64,000 bases of DNA from Chitinophaga pinensis (GTDB taxonomy: Bacteria > Bacteroidota > Bacteroidia > Chitinophagales > Chitinophagaceae): NCBI GenBank assembly GCA_945862385.1, contig CAMAXV010000004.1, positions 62,001-126,000 on the forward strand, read 5' to 3'. Below the pieces are notes generated by a model that searched no databases, was not told the origin of the DNA, and worked only from the letters and a program-made list of their open reading frames with translations. The translations under genes were made by a program, and so were the position numbers. Of this stretch, positions 1-9,783 are shown piece after piece; within the stretch, counting starts at the first letter, position 1, and each line of letters starts with the position of its first letter.

Positions 1-1
1 C

Positions 2-1264
2 AATGACTGGCTTGTTGTTCATAAAGCGTCCACCAATCTTGGACATTGGTGGTTTGAATATACCGTAATTAAAGAAAAGACAGACAAACAGGGATTTTCA
101 CTTTATCTTCTTGATATCAATGGTTTGCTGGACAGGGAAAAAGTTTATGGCTATGAAGATGATACGGAACGTTTCATGGCCTTTCAGGTTGCAATGGTTC
201 ACTGGTTGAATACATGGGAACAGTTACCTGATGTGGTTCATGTACACGATCACCACACTGCACTCATCCCCTTTATGATGCAACACTCCTATGCATATCA
301 AAGGCTTGCCGGTGTCCCTTCTGTATTAACAATCCACAATGCCCAGTATCAGGGATCATTTGGCTGGGATAAAACCATCTATCTCCCACACTGGGATAGT
401 TGGAAAAGAGGACTGCTTGAGTGGGAAGGACAGATTAATCCGCTTGCATCAGGTATAAAATGTGCCTGGAAAGTTACAACAGTAAGTCAGACTTATCTGC
501 AGGAGCTGAGATACATGAGTAACGGACTGGAAGCAATTTTTGAGTATGAGCAAGGTAAATGTATCGGCATTTTAAATGGTATCGATTTTAAGGTTTGGAA
601 TCCTGAATCAGACCAGTATTTAAAGAATCACTTTACTCCTGAGACCCTTGAAGCTGGAAAGAAAGCTAATAAGTTGCTAATCTGCAATCAGTTTAATCTT
701 GATCCCGATAAACCTTTGTTTATTTTTATAGGAAGACTGGTAGGGGAAAAAGGAGCAGATTTGTTACCTAATGTTATCAGGGATGCCTTCCGGTTTATTG
801 GCAGGAGTATGAATTTTCTCATATTAGGTAGTGGAGAAAAGCAGGTTGAGGATGAATTGAGTCACCTGAAAGTTATTTCACAGGGAGACTATAACACTTA
901 CATTGGGTACAATGAAACACTCAGTCATATCATGTATGCAGGAGCCGATTTCCTGTTGATGCCATCAAGGGTAGAACCATGTGGGTTAAATCAATTATAT
1001 GCACTGAGATACGGAACAATACCAGTTGTGCGTAAAACTGGTGGATTAAAAGATACGGTCATTGATATCGGAAATTCTGGGGGTTATGGTATAAATTTTG
1101 AGCAGGTATCGGTAGGAGATATTACCCATGCCATATATAGGGCTTTGGAGTTATACCGTGATATTGGAACTTTTCGCAGTTTAAAGAAAAAGATTATGCA
1201 GCTTGATTTCAGCTGGAATAAAAGTGCAACAGATTATATTGATTTATACCAAAGTTTTCAGTAA
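2..1264 (+). CDS. glgA: Glycogen synthase, GT5 family (5' end outside window)
   Basis: Transfers glucose from ADP-glucose to the growing alpha-1,4-glucan in the cytoplasm. The frame is open from base 2, so the N-terminus, including the first KxGGL nucleotide-binding loop, lies before the window; about 420 residues are visible against about 475 in the family. Seen motifs: the N-domain segment VHVHDHHTALIP, the NAQYQG segment, GILNGIDFKVWNP at the hinge, GRLVGEKGADLLP opening the C-terminal Rossmann domain, and the diagnostic EPCGLNQLYALRYGTIPVV followed by KTGGLKDTV. It is followed after 22 nt by glgC on the same strand, and MFS, amylase and glgB genes come next, so it is the first visible gene of a glycogen operon. 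ADP-glucose rather than UDP-glucose use is inferred from the adjacent glgC. Family assignment is secure. Confidence 0.95.
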   Translation, partial: NDWLVVHKASTNLGHWWFEYTVIKEKTDKQGFSLYLLDINGLLDREKVYGYEDDTERFMAFQVAMVHWLNTWEQLPDVVHVHDHHTALIPFMMQHSYAYQRLAGVPSVLTIHNAQYQGSFGWDKTIYLPHWDSWKRGLLEWEGQINPLASGIKCAWKVTTVSQTYLQELRYMSNGLEAIFEYEQGKCIGILNGIDFKVWNPESDQYLKNHFTPETLEAGKKANKLLICNQFNLDPDKPLFIFIGRLVGEKGADLLPNVIRDAFRFIGRSMNFLILGSGEKQVEDELSHLKVISQGDYNTYIGYNETLSHIMYAGADFLLMPSRVEPCGLNQLYALRYGTIPVVRKTGGLKDTVIDIGNSGGYGINFEQVSVGDITHAIYRALELYRDIGTFRSLKKKIMQLDFSWNKSATDYIDLYQSFQ

Positions 1265-1286
1265 ATTGACAAAATACATTTAAGCT

Positions 1287-2561
1287 ATGAATAAGAATGT
1301 TATTGCTATCATATTAGGGGGCGGAGCGGGGACAAGGCTTTCACCATTGACATCTACCAGAAGCAAACCTGCAGTACCTATTGCAGGTAAATACCGCCTT
1401 GTTGACATCCCGATTTCTAATTGTCTGAATTCAAATATTGGGAGAATGTATGTTCTCACGCAGTTTAATTCTGCATCTCTGAACAAGCATATAAAAAACA
1501 CCTATCATTTCAGCGCATTCAGCAGTGCTTTTGTGGATATCATTGCCGCAGAGCAAACTCCGGATAATCCCGCTTGGTTTCAAGGAACGGCTGATGCCGT
1601 AAGGCAATCCCTGAGGCACATAACACAGCAGGATTTTGAATATGTCCTTATTCTTTCAGGTGATCAGCTATATCAAATGGATTTTGAGGATATGATCGAA
1701 AATCATATTCAAAGTCATGCAGATATTTCTATTGCCACCATTCCTGTTGGCACGCAAGAGGCTACAGAGTTTGGAATTATGAAAAAAGGAGAAGACGGAA
1801 TTATCTCTTCTTTCATTGAAAAACCTAAGGCTGAAGTACTGTCAGATTGGGAAAGTGATACAGGTGAAGCGATGGTTAAACAAGGCCGGAACTACCTTGC
1901 CAGTATGGGGATTTATATTTTTGGCAGAAAAGTGCTCTTTGATTTGTTGCAGGATGAGTTTAAAGACGCAACAGACTTTGGTAAGGAAATCATACCATAC
2001 TCCATAACTAAACATAATGTCGTAAGTTATCAGTACGAGGGTTACTGGACTGATATTGGTAACATCCATTCATTTTTTGAGGCCAATCTGGCTTTGACGC
2101 AGGATATTCCTGAGTTTAACTTATTTGACAATGATAGATCCATTTTCACAAGACCGCGCATGTTGCCTCCGGCAAAAATAAGCGGTACAACGCTTGAAAA
2201 AACCATCATTGCAGAAGGTTGTATTATCAACGCATCAAGGGTTGAACACTCAGTATTAGGCATACGTACCCGGATTGGTTATGGTACTACAGTTGTTAGT
2301 TGCTATATTATGGGGACTGATTTCTTCGAAACCCTTGATGAAATGAATAACTCTGAGCGCAACGGATTACCAAAACTTGGAATTGGTGAAAGGTGTTACA
2401 TTAAGAATGCCATTATTGATAAAAACTGCAGAATAGGGAATGATGTAAGAATCAATGGTGGTCCGCATCTGCCTAATGGAGACCATTCACTTTATACCAT
2501 AAAGGATGGTATTGTAGTAGTCAAAAAAGGCGCTGTTATTCCCAATGGTTTTGTGATTTAA
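1287..2561 (+). CDS. glgC: Glucose-1-phosphate adenylyltransferase (ADP-glucose pyrophosphorylase)
   Basis: Makes ADP-glucose and pyrophosphate from ATP and glucose-1-phosphate, the committed step of bacterial glycogen synthesis. The 424-residue length matches bacterial GlgC (E. coli 431). The N-terminal nucleotidyltransferase signature GGGAGTRLSPLTSTRSKPAV is at about residues 11-30, followed by GKYRLVDIPISNCLNS; SGDQLYQMD supplies the metal-binding Asp, and YWTDIGNIHSFFEANL is the typical sugar-phosphate segment. The C-terminal third is a left-handed beta-helix with hexapeptide-like repeats. The ATG lies 22 nt after glgA, so the two are co-transcribed. Allosteric control by sugar phosphates is known for the family but cannot be read from the sequence. 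Confidence 0.96.
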   Translation: MNKNVIAIILGGGAGTRLSPLTSTRSKPAVPIAGKYRLVDIPISNCLNSNIGRMYVLTQFNSASLNKHIKNTYHFSAFSSAFVDIIAAEQTPDNPAWFQGTADAVRQSLRHITQQDFEYVLILSGDQLYQMDFEDMIENHIQSHADISIATIPVGTQEATEFGIMKKGEDGIISSFIEKPKAEVLSDWESDTGEAMVKQGRNYLASMGIYIFGRKVLFDLLQDEFKDATDFGKEIIPYSITKHNVVSYQYEGYWTDIGNIHSFFEANLALTQDIPEFNLFDNDRSIFTRPRMLPPAKISGTTLEKTIIAEGCIINASRVEHSVLGIRTRIGYGTTVVSCYIMGTDFFETLDEMNNSERNGLPKLGIGERCYIKNAIIDKNCRIGNDVRINGGPHLPNGDHSLYTIKDGIVVVKKGAVIPNGFVI

Positions 2562-2637
2562 TTATTGTTTTTCGGCATTTAAAATAATAATGCTAACTTA
2601 GGATTGTGTTTATTTTACACATTAATGCTTGACCAGT

Positions 2638-3981
2638 ATGGGGAAAAAACTCAATCCTTCAGAAAGATTACATAAACCTAATTTGGGTTTCTGGCAAATA
2701 TGGAATATGTGTTTCGGCTTTTTCGGAATACAATTCGGTTGGAGCTTACAGATGGGTAACATGAGTGCTATTTATGAATTTCTGGGTGCAAAACCTGAAG
2801 AGATTCCGGGTCTCTGGCTTGCAGCACCTATGACTGGTCTGATCATTCAACCCATAGTTGGATACTTCAGCGACAGAACCTGGCATCCAAAACTTGGCAG
2901 AAGAAGGCCCTATTTTCTGATAGGAGCCATTTTAAGTTCAATTGCTTTGTTCTTTATGCCCAATTCTCCAACAGTATGGATTGCTGCTGGTACATTATGG
3001 ATTCTTGATTCCTGTATCAATATTTCCATGGAGCCATTTCGGGCGTTTGTTGCAGACAACTTAAATGATACACAACGCTCCCGTGGATATGCTATGCAAA
3101 GCATGTTTATTGGCGGTGCATCTTTCATTGCTGGATTTCTTCCAACTTTACTGGTAGATTGGTTTGGGGTTTCCAGACAAAAAATCAATGGTGGTATCCC
3201 TGAAAATATAGTTTGGTCTTTTTATATCGGATCTGCTGTTTTTTTACTGGCAGTACTTTATACTGTTTTTAAAAGCAAGGAGTATCCTCCTGATGAGATC
3301 AATGAACAAGCAGCCCAATTGCCATCTGAAAATATTTTTAAAGAAATATTAAGTGCCATTGGTAGTATGCCAGCCCAAATGAAGCGACTTGCCTTGGTTC
3401 AGTTTTTGACCTGGCCAGGTTTATTTCTCATGTGGTTTTATTATAGCACAGGAGTTGCGGTTAATATTTTTGGCGGAAATGCAAATGCTCCAGAAGGTTC
3501 TGCAGAATTGCTGAAGTTTAGTCAGGGTCTTGAACTCGCAAATTCAACTTCAGCCATTTTAAATCTTGTAACTTTTTTGTTTTCATTCTCCATTCCCTTT
3601 GTTGTATCAAAACTGGGAAAAAAATTAACACATACGATTTGTCTATTGGCCGGTGGTCTTGGACTTATTTCTGTCAACTTTATAGATGAACCATCTATGC
3701 TGTTTTTTTCTATGAGTATGGTAGGGATCGCATGGGCATCTATCCTCTCCATGCCTTATACCATTTTAGCTGGGAGCATTCCGCCTCAGAAGATGGGAAT
3801 TTATATGGGGATCTTTAATTTTTTTATTGTTTTACCTGAAATTATTGCATCACTTACTTTTGGTAACATCATGCAAAACTATCTTAATAATGACAGGTTA
3901 CTTGCTGTATTGATCGGAGGTGTGTTATTGATAGCTGCAGCATTACTTTGCTTATTCATTGTTAAGGAGGAGAAAAATTGA
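2638..3981 (+). CDS. MFS sugar transporter (GPH/SLC45-like), probably for maltose or maltodextrin
   Basis: A 447-residue integral inner-membrane protein with about 12 hydrophobic segments. The loop between helices 2 and 3 reads SDRTWHPKLGRRRPYFLIGA, the RxGRRRP signature of the glycoside-pentoside-hexuronide/SLC45 sucrose-maltose branch of the major facilitator superfamily. Proton-coupled import of a disaccharide or short glucan is the usual role. Position between glgC and a secreted GH13 amylase suggests that it takes up the amylase products, which is inference. I chose the ATG at 2638; an in-frame TTG at 2629 would add three residues. The gene starts 76 nt after glgC without an obvious terminator and ends 7 nt before the amylase start. 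Substrate not proven. Confidence 0.85.
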   Translation: MGKKLNPSERLHKPNLGFWQIWNMCFGFFGIQFGWSLQMGNMSAIYEFLGAKPEEIPGLWLAAPMTGLIIQPIVGYFSDRTWHPKLGRRRPYFLIGAILSSIALFFMPNSPTVWIAAGTLWILDSCINISMEPFRAFVADNLNDTQRSRGYAMQSMFIGGASFIAGFLPTLLVDWFGVSRQKINGGIPENIVWSFYIGSAVFLLAVLYTVFKSKEYPPDEINEQAAQLPSENIFKEILSAIGSMPAQMKRLALVQFLTWPGLFLMWFYYSTGVAVNIFGGNANAPEGSAELLKFSQGLELANSTSAILNLVTFLFSFSIPFVVSKLGKKLTHTICLLAGGLGLISVNFIDEPSMLFFSMSMVGIAWASILSMPYTILAGSIPPQKMGIYMGIFNFFIVLPEIIASLTFGNIMQNYLNNDRLLAVLIGGVLLIAAALLCLFIVKEEKN

Positions 3982-3988
3982 ATTTATT

Positions 3989-5854
3989 ATGAAGAAAATT
4001 AGTGGTTTTTTTATTTTTTATATTTTTTTAATTCAGCTTGCGCAAGCTAATAATCAGATCAATTGTTATCCATCACACTGGTGGGTAGGTATGAAACATG
4101 CAAACCTGCAGGTTATGTTGCATGCCCAAAAAGATTTAAACAAGTCCGTAAAAGTTAAATACCCTGGTGTTATTGTTACCAAAGTATACCAGCCTGAAAA
4201 CAAACATTATCTTTTTGTAGATCTTTTCCTTTTGCCAACAGTTAAACCGGGAAGTTTTGACTTTGTATTTGACGATGGAACAAAACTGAATTATGAATTG
4301 AAAGCGAGGCAAAAAAAACAGTCAAAACCTACGCAACAAGGTGTTAGGTCAAATGACCTTATCTATTTAATTATGCCTGACCGGTTTTCAAATGGAGATC
4401 CTTCCAATGATTCATTCAATGATTTGAGGGATTCAACTTCAGATAGAAATAATCCATACAGCCGGCATGGAGGTGACCTTTCGGGGGTAAAACAAAAACT
4501 CGACTACCTCAAAGATCTTGGTGTTACCTCTTTATGGATGACTCCTGTATATGAAAATGACATGCCTAAAATGCAGGAAGGACCTTGGCTTATGAGTGGT
4601 TACCATGGATATTGGATAACCAATCATTATCAGGTAGATAAGAGACTGGGCGGAAACAAGGCATATCGTGACCTTGTTGATGCAGCCCATGAAAAAGGAT
4701 TGAAAATAGTTCAGGACGCAGTTTACAATCATGTGGGTTCTTACCACCATACAGTCATCGATCTTCCCATGCTGGACTGGTTAAACCAATGGCCAGCCTA
4801 TACAGGGTCCAATCACCGCGAAGAATTGTTTACTGACCCCTATGCTTCCGCAGCAGAAAAAAAGGTAATGATAGGTGGATGGTTTGTGCCACATCTTCCG
4901 GATCTTAATCTGGCAAATCCATATTGCGCGAAATATGTTATACAAAATAATATCTGGACTACAGAAGAGTTTGGCATCGATGGTTGGCGGGTTGATACCT
5001 ATAAGTATTGCGATGAAAAATTCTTAAATGAAATAAATCAGGCATTGCTCAGAGAGTTTCCGAATTTAACCGTTTTTGGTGAAGCCTGGACCAATTCTGT
5101 TCCTGCAAGTGCTTACTTTACGGAAAATAATATGGATGTCCCTTTCAAGCATAAAATAAAGGGTGTTACTGATTTTCCGCTTAATTCAGCCATGTACAAT
5201 GCCCTCAATGATAACTTTGGGTGGACAGACGGTATCATGAAACTGTACATGACCCTTTCTCAGGATTTCCTGTACAAAGATCCATTTACAAATTGTATTT
5301 TTCTTGATAACCATGACATGAACAGATTTTACTCCATGGTTGGTGAAGATATCTCCAAATACAAGATGGGGCTTGGTTTGCTCATGACACTCAGGGGAAT
5401 TCCACAAGTGTATTATGGCACTGAGGTTCTCATGAAAAACTATAAAGATCCCAATGATGCTGCCGTAAGAAAAGACTTTCCCGGGGGCTGGGCAAATGAT
5501 CCTGTCAATAAGTTCAATGTTGCCGGACTGAATGATAAAGAGTCAGAAGCATTTTCATTTTTTAAAAAACTAGCTAATTACAGAAAAAGCAGCGCAGTTC
5601 TTGCTAACGGTTCCCTGAAACAGTTTATTCCGCAAAACGGACTTTATGTTTACTTCAGGAAACTGGGTGATCAAAGCATTATGTGTGTGGTCAATACAAA
5701 CAAACAGCCACAACGTATTAAAATGGATCTTTATAAAGAAGCAACAGGTGAATACAATACAATTCTGGATATAATGAGTGACAAGGGTGAACGATTACCC
5801 TCCGAATTAACCGTTCCGCCATTGGGATTTATGATGTATGAATTAAAAAAATAA
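3989..5854 (+). CDS. Secreted GH13 alpha-amylase (SusA/cyclomaltodextrinase-like)
   Basis: A 621-residue glycoside hydrolase with a Sec signal peptide (MKKISGFFIFYIFLIQLAQA), so it acts in the periplasm or at the outer membrane on starch or maltodextrins. Order of domains: signal peptide, an N-terminal immunoglobulin-like cyclomaltodextrinase domain (about 22-115), the GH13 TIM barrel with DAVYNHVG (region I), GWRVDTYKY with nucleophile Asp336, FGEAW with acid Glu365 and FLDNHD with Asp443, then a C-terminal beta domain. All three catalytic acids are present. An in-frame TTG at 3959 would overlap the MFS gene and disrupt the signal peptide, so the ATG at 3989 is preferred. It lies between a sugar transporter and glgB, which links extracellular glucan breakdown to storage metabolism. 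Neopullulanase-like versus plain alpha-amylase specificity cannot be settled. Confidence 0.92.
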   Translation: MKKISGFFIFYIFLIQLAQANNQINCYPSHWWVGMKHANLQVMLHAQKDLNKSVKVKYPGVIVTKVYQPENKHYLFVDLFLLPTVKPGSFDFVFDDGTKLNYELKARQKKQSKPTQQGVRSNDLIYLIMPDRFSNGDPSNDSFNDLRDSTSDRNNPYSRHGGDLSGVKQKLDYLKDLGVTSLWMTPVYENDMPKMQEGPWLMSGYHGYWITNHYQVDKRLGGNKAYRDLVDAAHEKGLKIVQDAVYNHVGSYHHTVIDLPMLDWLNQWPAYTGSNHREELFTDPYASAAEKKVMIGGWFVPHLPDLNLANPYCAKYVIQNNIWTTEEFGIDGWRVDTYKYCDEKFLNEINQALLREFPNLTVFGEAWTNSVPASAYFTENNMDVPFKHKIKGVTDFPLNSAMYNALNDNFGWTDGIMKLYMTLSQDFLYKDPFTNCIFLDNHDMNRFYSMVGEDISKYKMGLGLLMTLRGIPQVYYGTEVLMKNYKDPNDAAVRKDFPGGWANDPVNKFNVAGLNDKESEAFSFFKKLANYRKSSAVLANGSLKQFIPQNGLYVYFRKLGDQSIMCVVNTNKQPQRIKMDLYKEATGEYNTILDIMSDKGERLPSELTVPPLGFMMYELKK

Positions 5855-7843
5855 ATGTCTAAACCAAACTCCCTTCAATCCACGAACAATAGCAAGCCTT
5901 ACGAGGAAATACATTTTGTTGATACAAAGGGGAGTGTTTGGAACTATTCTATCTTATCAGAAGATGCCATTGCTAGTTTTCAGGCTGGCACACTTTACAA
6001 CGCATATAACTACTTTGGGAATAAGCAAATTATTGTTTTAAATCAGCCCGGTACTTATTTTGCAGTCTGGGCACCTAATGCCACAAAGGTGTCAGTTGTA
6101 GGCAACTTTAATGACTGGCAAGAGGGAAAACATGAGTTGTTTGTAAGGCTAGATAATTCTGGTATATGGGAAGGCTTCATCCCTTCAATCTCAAGGGGTG
6201 AAATTTACAAATACAGTATAACAGGTTTTGAAGGGAAAGTTTTGCAGAAAGGTGATCCCTATGCCCATTATTGGGAAAAAAAGCCCCTGACTGCGAGTAT
6301 TACATGGAATTTTGAATACAGTTGGAAAGATTCGGGGTGGATGGAATCCAGGGAAAAATACAATTCACTTTCCTCACCCTATGCGGTTTATGAAGTGCAC
6401 CTGGCAAGCTGGATGAGACCAGATCCAAGTGATGAAGAATCTTACTTCTCTTATTGGCAAATAGCTGAGCGGTTAATTCCTTATGTAAAAAAAATGGGAT
6501 TCACCCATGTGGAATTTATGCCTGTCATGGAGTTCCCATTTGACGGTAGCTGGGGGTATCAGGGCACAGGTTATTTTGCTCCAACTTCCAGATTCGGTCA
6601 TCCGGAAGAATTTATGGCTATGATCGATGCTTTTCACGAGGCAGAGATTGGGGTCATACTCGATTGGGTTCCTTCTCATTTTCCATACGATAGTCATGGT
6701 CTTTTTATGTTTGACGGAACACATACCTATGAGTATGCTGATATGCGCAAAGGCTATCACCCGGATTGGAACAGCTATATTTTTAATTACAGAAGGGGAG
6801 AGGTAAGGTCTTTTTTGATAAGCAATGCTAGATTTTGGTTTGATAATTTTCATATTGACGGACTCCGGGTAGATGCTGTTTCATCCATGTTGAAACTTGA
6901 TTATTCAAGAAATGAAGGTGAATGGGAACCTAATGAATTTGGTGGAAATGGAAATTTGGAGGCTATCGATTTCCTAAAGAACATGAATGAAATGGTTTAC
7001 CGTGATTTTAAGGGAGTTCAAACCATAGCAGAAGAAGCAACCAATTGGCCTGGTGTCTCTAAACCTACTTATGCAGACGGATTGGGTTTTGGTATGAAGT
7101 GGATGATGGGATGGATGCATGACACACTCCGCTATTTCAAACAGGATCCCTATTACAGACAGTTTCAGCAGGATCAGCTCAGTTTTAGCATGATGTATTT
7201 TTATGATGAGAATTTTATGCTACCGCTAAGCCATGATGAAGTTGTTCATGGTAAATCCCCTATGATTTATAAAATGCCGGGTGATGATTGGCAGAAATTT
7301 GCAAACCTCCGCCTGCTTTATACCTATATGTTTGCCCACCCGGGAACAAAACTCTTGTTTATGGGTAATGAGTTCGGACAAACAGAAGAATGGAACTATA
7401 AGACCAGTTTGAGATGGGATTTACTTGAACACGAATCTCATCAAGGCTTGCAACATTGCGTTGCTGCATTGGCCAAACTGCTTAAAAGTGAAAAAGCACT
7501 ATACGAAAGGCAATTTAATCCTGAAGGATTCAGTTGGCTTGATTTGTCTCACAGGCAAGAATCAGTCATTTCATTTATGCGTTTTAGTGATGAAGAAAAT
7601 GAACAATTGATGGTCATCCTCAATATGACACCAGTGGAAAGAAGAGATTGGTGTGTTTGGGTAGATGAACAATCTTCCTGGACAGAAATCTTCAACAGTG
7701 ACCATGAAATGTTTTGGGGAACAGGTCAATTCAAAAATAAACAGCTACTTGCGTCGTTGGCGGATGCTGAAAACTCAGACTTTTTTCAGTTCAAAATCAA
7801 TTTACCGCCACTTGGGGGTATTGTTCTGAAAAGGAATAAATAG
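5855..7843 (+). CDS. glgB: 1,4-alpha-glucan branching enzyme (GH13, CBM48)
   Basis: Cuts an alpha-1,4 chain and re-attaches it in alpha-1,6 linkage to branch glycogen. 662 residues, slightly shorter than E. coli GlgB (728), as in forms lacking the first N-terminal module. The CBM48/E-set domain carries VVGNFNDW; then YEVHLASW, FDGSWGYQGTGYFAPTSRFG, ILDWVPSHF, GLRVDAVSSM with nucleophile Asp340, TIAEEATNWPG with acid Glu393, and LSHDEVVHGK with Asp461. The ATG follows the amylase stop codon with no spacer, a sign of translational coupling. It is the last gene of the glg block; argS converges 3 nt downstream with no hairpin between. Confidence 0.97.
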   Translation: MSKPNSLQSTNNSKPYEEIHFVDTKGSVWNYSILSEDAIASFQAGTLYNAYNYFGNKQIIVLNQPGTYFAVWAPNATKVSVVGNFNDWQEGKHELFVRLDNSGIWEGFIPSISRGEIYKYSITGFEGKVLQKGDPYAHYWEKKPLTASITWNFEYSWKDSGWMESREKYNSLSSPYAVYEVHLASWMRPDPSDEESYFSYWQIAERLIPYVKKMGFTHVEFMPVMEFPFDGSWGYQGTGYFAPTSRFGHPEEFMAMIDAFHEAEIGVILDWVPSHFPYDSHGLFMFDGTHTYEYADMRKGYHPDWNSYIFNYRRGEVRSFLISNARFWFDNFHIDGLRVDAVSSMLKLDYSRNEGEWEPNEFGGNGNLEAIDFLKNMNEMVYRDFKGVQTIAEEATNWPGVSKPTYADGLGFGMKWMMGWMHDTLRYFKQDPYYRQFQQDQLSFSMMYFYDENFMLPLSHDEVVHGKSPMIYKMPGDDWQKFANLRLLYTYMFAHPGTKLLFMGNEFGQTEEWNYKTSLRWDLLEHESHQGLQHCVAALAKLLKSEKALYERQFNPEGFSWLDLSHRQESVISFMRFSDEENEQLMVILNMTPVERRDWCVWVDEQSSWTEIFNSDHEMFWGTGQFKNKQLLASLADAENSDFFQFKINLPPLGGIVLKRNK

Positions 7844-7846
7844 TAC

Positions 7847-9619
7847 TTACATTTTTTCAGGTACCTGAATACCCAACATCTTCATCCCGGAATCCAATAT
7901 CGTTGCAACAATTGAAGCAAGACGGAGGCGTAATTCTCTTTTTTCTATAGTTTCAGCATTAACAATGCTGAATGCTGCATAAAATGAATTGAAATTTTGA
8001 GCCAATTGAAAAAGGTAATTGGCTAAGGTGGATGGATCCAGCGCATCAGCAGCCTGTTTGATAACCTGATCATAGGTTTCTACAAGCAAGAGCAGGTCTT
8101 TTTCCTGCTTTTCAAGGATGCCGTAGTCAGACAAAGATTGACCTGCAGAGGCTTTTCTTAAAATTGATTTTATCCTGGCGTGGGTGTATTGAATAAACGG
8201 ACCAGTTGATCCATGAAAATCAATGGATTCTTCAGGGTTGAAGATCATCTTCTTTTTGGGATCAACTCTTAATAAAAAGTACTTCAATGCACCCAACCCA
8301 ATCATCTCATACAATTGAACCAATTCAGTTTCATCAAAGTCTTTGACTTTACCAAGATTCTGTGTGTGTTCTTTGGCAATGGCTATCATTTCATCAACCA
8401 GGTCATCTGCATCTACCACTGTGCCTTCCCTGCTTTTCATTTTTCCTGTTGGTAATTCAACCATACCATAAGATAAATGATGTATACCCGCAGCATAAGG
8501 TAATGCTAATTTTTGGCAGATGAGTTGTAATACTTTCATGTGGTAGTTTTGCTCATCGCCTACTACATAAATACTCTGATCCATGCCAAACTCATCATAC
8601 TTCCGCTGGGCCAGTCCTATATCCTGGGTAATATAAACTGAAGTGCCATCTTTTCGGAGAACAAGTTTTTCATCAAGCCCATCTGGGGTAAGGTCTATCC
8701 AAACGCTGCCATCATCTTTCTTATAAAATACATTTTTATCAAGTCCAAGTTGAACAGTTTCCTTGCCCAGGAGGTAAGTTTCACTTTCGTAATAAGTTTT
8801 AACAAAATCAGACCCGATGCGCTTGTAAGTCACATCAAAACCTGAATAAACCCAGCTGTTCATCTTTTTCCACAATGAAATAATTTCAGGAACACCATTT
8901 TCCCAATCCAGTAACATTTGTTGGGCTTCAAGCATAATCGGTGCTTCTTTTTCAGCTTTGGCTTTATCCATGCCTCCAGCTGTAAGTTGTTCCACTTCTG
9001 TCTTGAAGGCATCATTGAACTTTACATAGTATGCTCCAACAAAATGATCACCCTTCATTGTTGTACTTTCAGGCGTTGCACCATTGGCATAACGAAGCCA
9101 GGCAATCATGCTTTTACAAATGTGAATCCCTCTGTCATTGACAATACAGGTTTTGACCACATCATAGCCATTGGCCTTGAGGATTTCTGCAATGCTTCTG
9201 CCAAGGAAGTTATTGCGAAGGTGTCCAAGATGAAGGGGTTTATTTGTATTGGGAGAAGAGTATTCAACCATTATTTTTTGTCCGTTCATAGGAGCCTTAC
9301 CCAAACATGGATCCTGATAGTGAGCATTCAAAACACGAATCAGGTATGCTGGATTGATAGTGAGGTTTAAAAACCCTTTTATGATATTATATGAAACAAA
9401 TAAATCAGGAAATTCTTTTACGAGTTCCTCTCCAAGAACATTGCCAAGATGTTCCGGATTGGTTTTCAGTGTTTTAATCAGGGAAAATAAAACAATGGTA
9501 TAATCTCCCTCAAATTCAGGCTTTGTAGGGTTTACCTGAAAGTCCTTATCTGAAAGCGTTATTCCATATATTTTATTGAGCGCAATAATTGCCTTTTCCC
9601 TGATGATAGTGTTGAGCAT
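7847..9619 (-). CDS. argS: Arginyl-tRNA synthetase
   Basis: Class I synthetase that charges tRNA-Arg. 590 residues from the chosen ATG at 9619, near the usual 550-600. The HIGH-type motif appears as SSPNTNKPLHLGHLRNN and the KMSKS-type loop as MKSREGT. The N-terminal tRNA-recognition domain precedes the catalytic core, and the C-terminal helical anticodon-binding domain starts near STGPFIQYTHARIKSILRK. An upstream TTG would add nine residues but would overlap the promoter element at 9636-9643, so ATG is preferred. Transcribed alone, toward glgB. Confidence 0.97.
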   Translation of the reverse strand: MLNTIIREKAIIALNKIYGITLSDKDFQVNPTKPEFEGDYTIVLFSLIKTLKTNPEHLGNVLGEELVKEFPDLFVSYNIIKGFLNLTINPAYLIRVLNAHYQDPCLGKAPMNGQKIMVEYSSPNTNKPLHLGHLRNNFLGRSIAEILKANGYDVVKTCIVNDRGIHICKSMIAWLRYANGATPESTTMKGDHFVGAYYVKFNDAFKTEVEQLTAGGMDKAKAEKEAPIMLEAQQMLLDWENGVPEIISLWKKMNSWVYSGFDVTYKRIGSDFVKTYYESETYLLGKETVQLGLDKNVFYKKDDGSVWIDLTPDGLDEKLVLRKDGTSVYITQDIGLAQRKYDEFGMDQSIYVVGDEQNYHMKVLQLICQKLALPYAAGIHHLSYGMVELPTGKMKSREGTVVDADDLVDEMIAIAKEHTQNLGKVKDFDETELVQLYEMIGLGALKYFLLRVDPKKKMIFNPEESIDFHGSTGPFIQYTHARIKSILRKASAGQSLSDYGILEKQEKDLLLLVETYDQVIKQAADALDPSTLANYLFQLAQNFNSFYAAFSIVNAETIEKRELRLRLASIVATILDSGMKMLGIQVPEKM

Positions 9620-9635
9620 AATTCTGAAATTGCTG

Positions 9636-9643
9636 CAAATGTA
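9636..9643 (-). promoter_or_regulatory. Putative -7 promoter element for argS
   Basis: Minus strand reads TACATTTG, a perfect match to the Bacteroidota TAnnTTTG -7 element. It ends 16 nt before the argS ATG, giving a leader of only about 10 nt. I see no TTG at the expected -33 distance, so the call rests on the -7 box and its position. Confidence 0.45.
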
Positions 9644-9737
9644 CAACTAGTTCATTTTATCTGCCATTGTCTCTCATTAATTGGAGTGATTGAGCATGAA
9701 TACGATGGCATACTTGTTCAATATCTGTCAATACAGG

Positions 9738-9767
9738 TTAAAAGAACAGGTTCTTTTGGTAACTTTG
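9738..9767 (+). promoter_or_regulatory. Putative promoter with palindromic operator for the 9784 gene
   Basis: TTA at 9738-9740 (TTG-like -33), a 19-nt spacer, then TAACTTTG at 9760-9767 (perfect -7 element), ending 16 nt before the ATG at 9784. The spacer contains an inverted repeat with perfect 8-bp arms, AAAAGAAC and GTTCTTTT, at 9740-9757 around a 2-nt centre. A symmetric site inside a promoter spacer is where a repressor would bind; no regulator gene is adjacent. Confidence 0.45.
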
Positions 9768-9783
9768 CTTAACATTTTGCAGG

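Noticed and set aside
3959-3988. GGAGGAG near 3965 as a ribosome binding site for the amylase
   Set aside because: It lies in the MFS coding sequence, too far (about 17 nt) from the ATG, and Shine-Dalgarno use is weak in this phylum.
6473-6853. 126-residue antisense frame inside glgB
   Set aside because: Fully inside a confident gene, low-complexity product, no signals.
8918-9370. 150-residue frame opposite argS
   Set aside because: Shadow of the HIGH-motif region; Cys/His-rich without a family.
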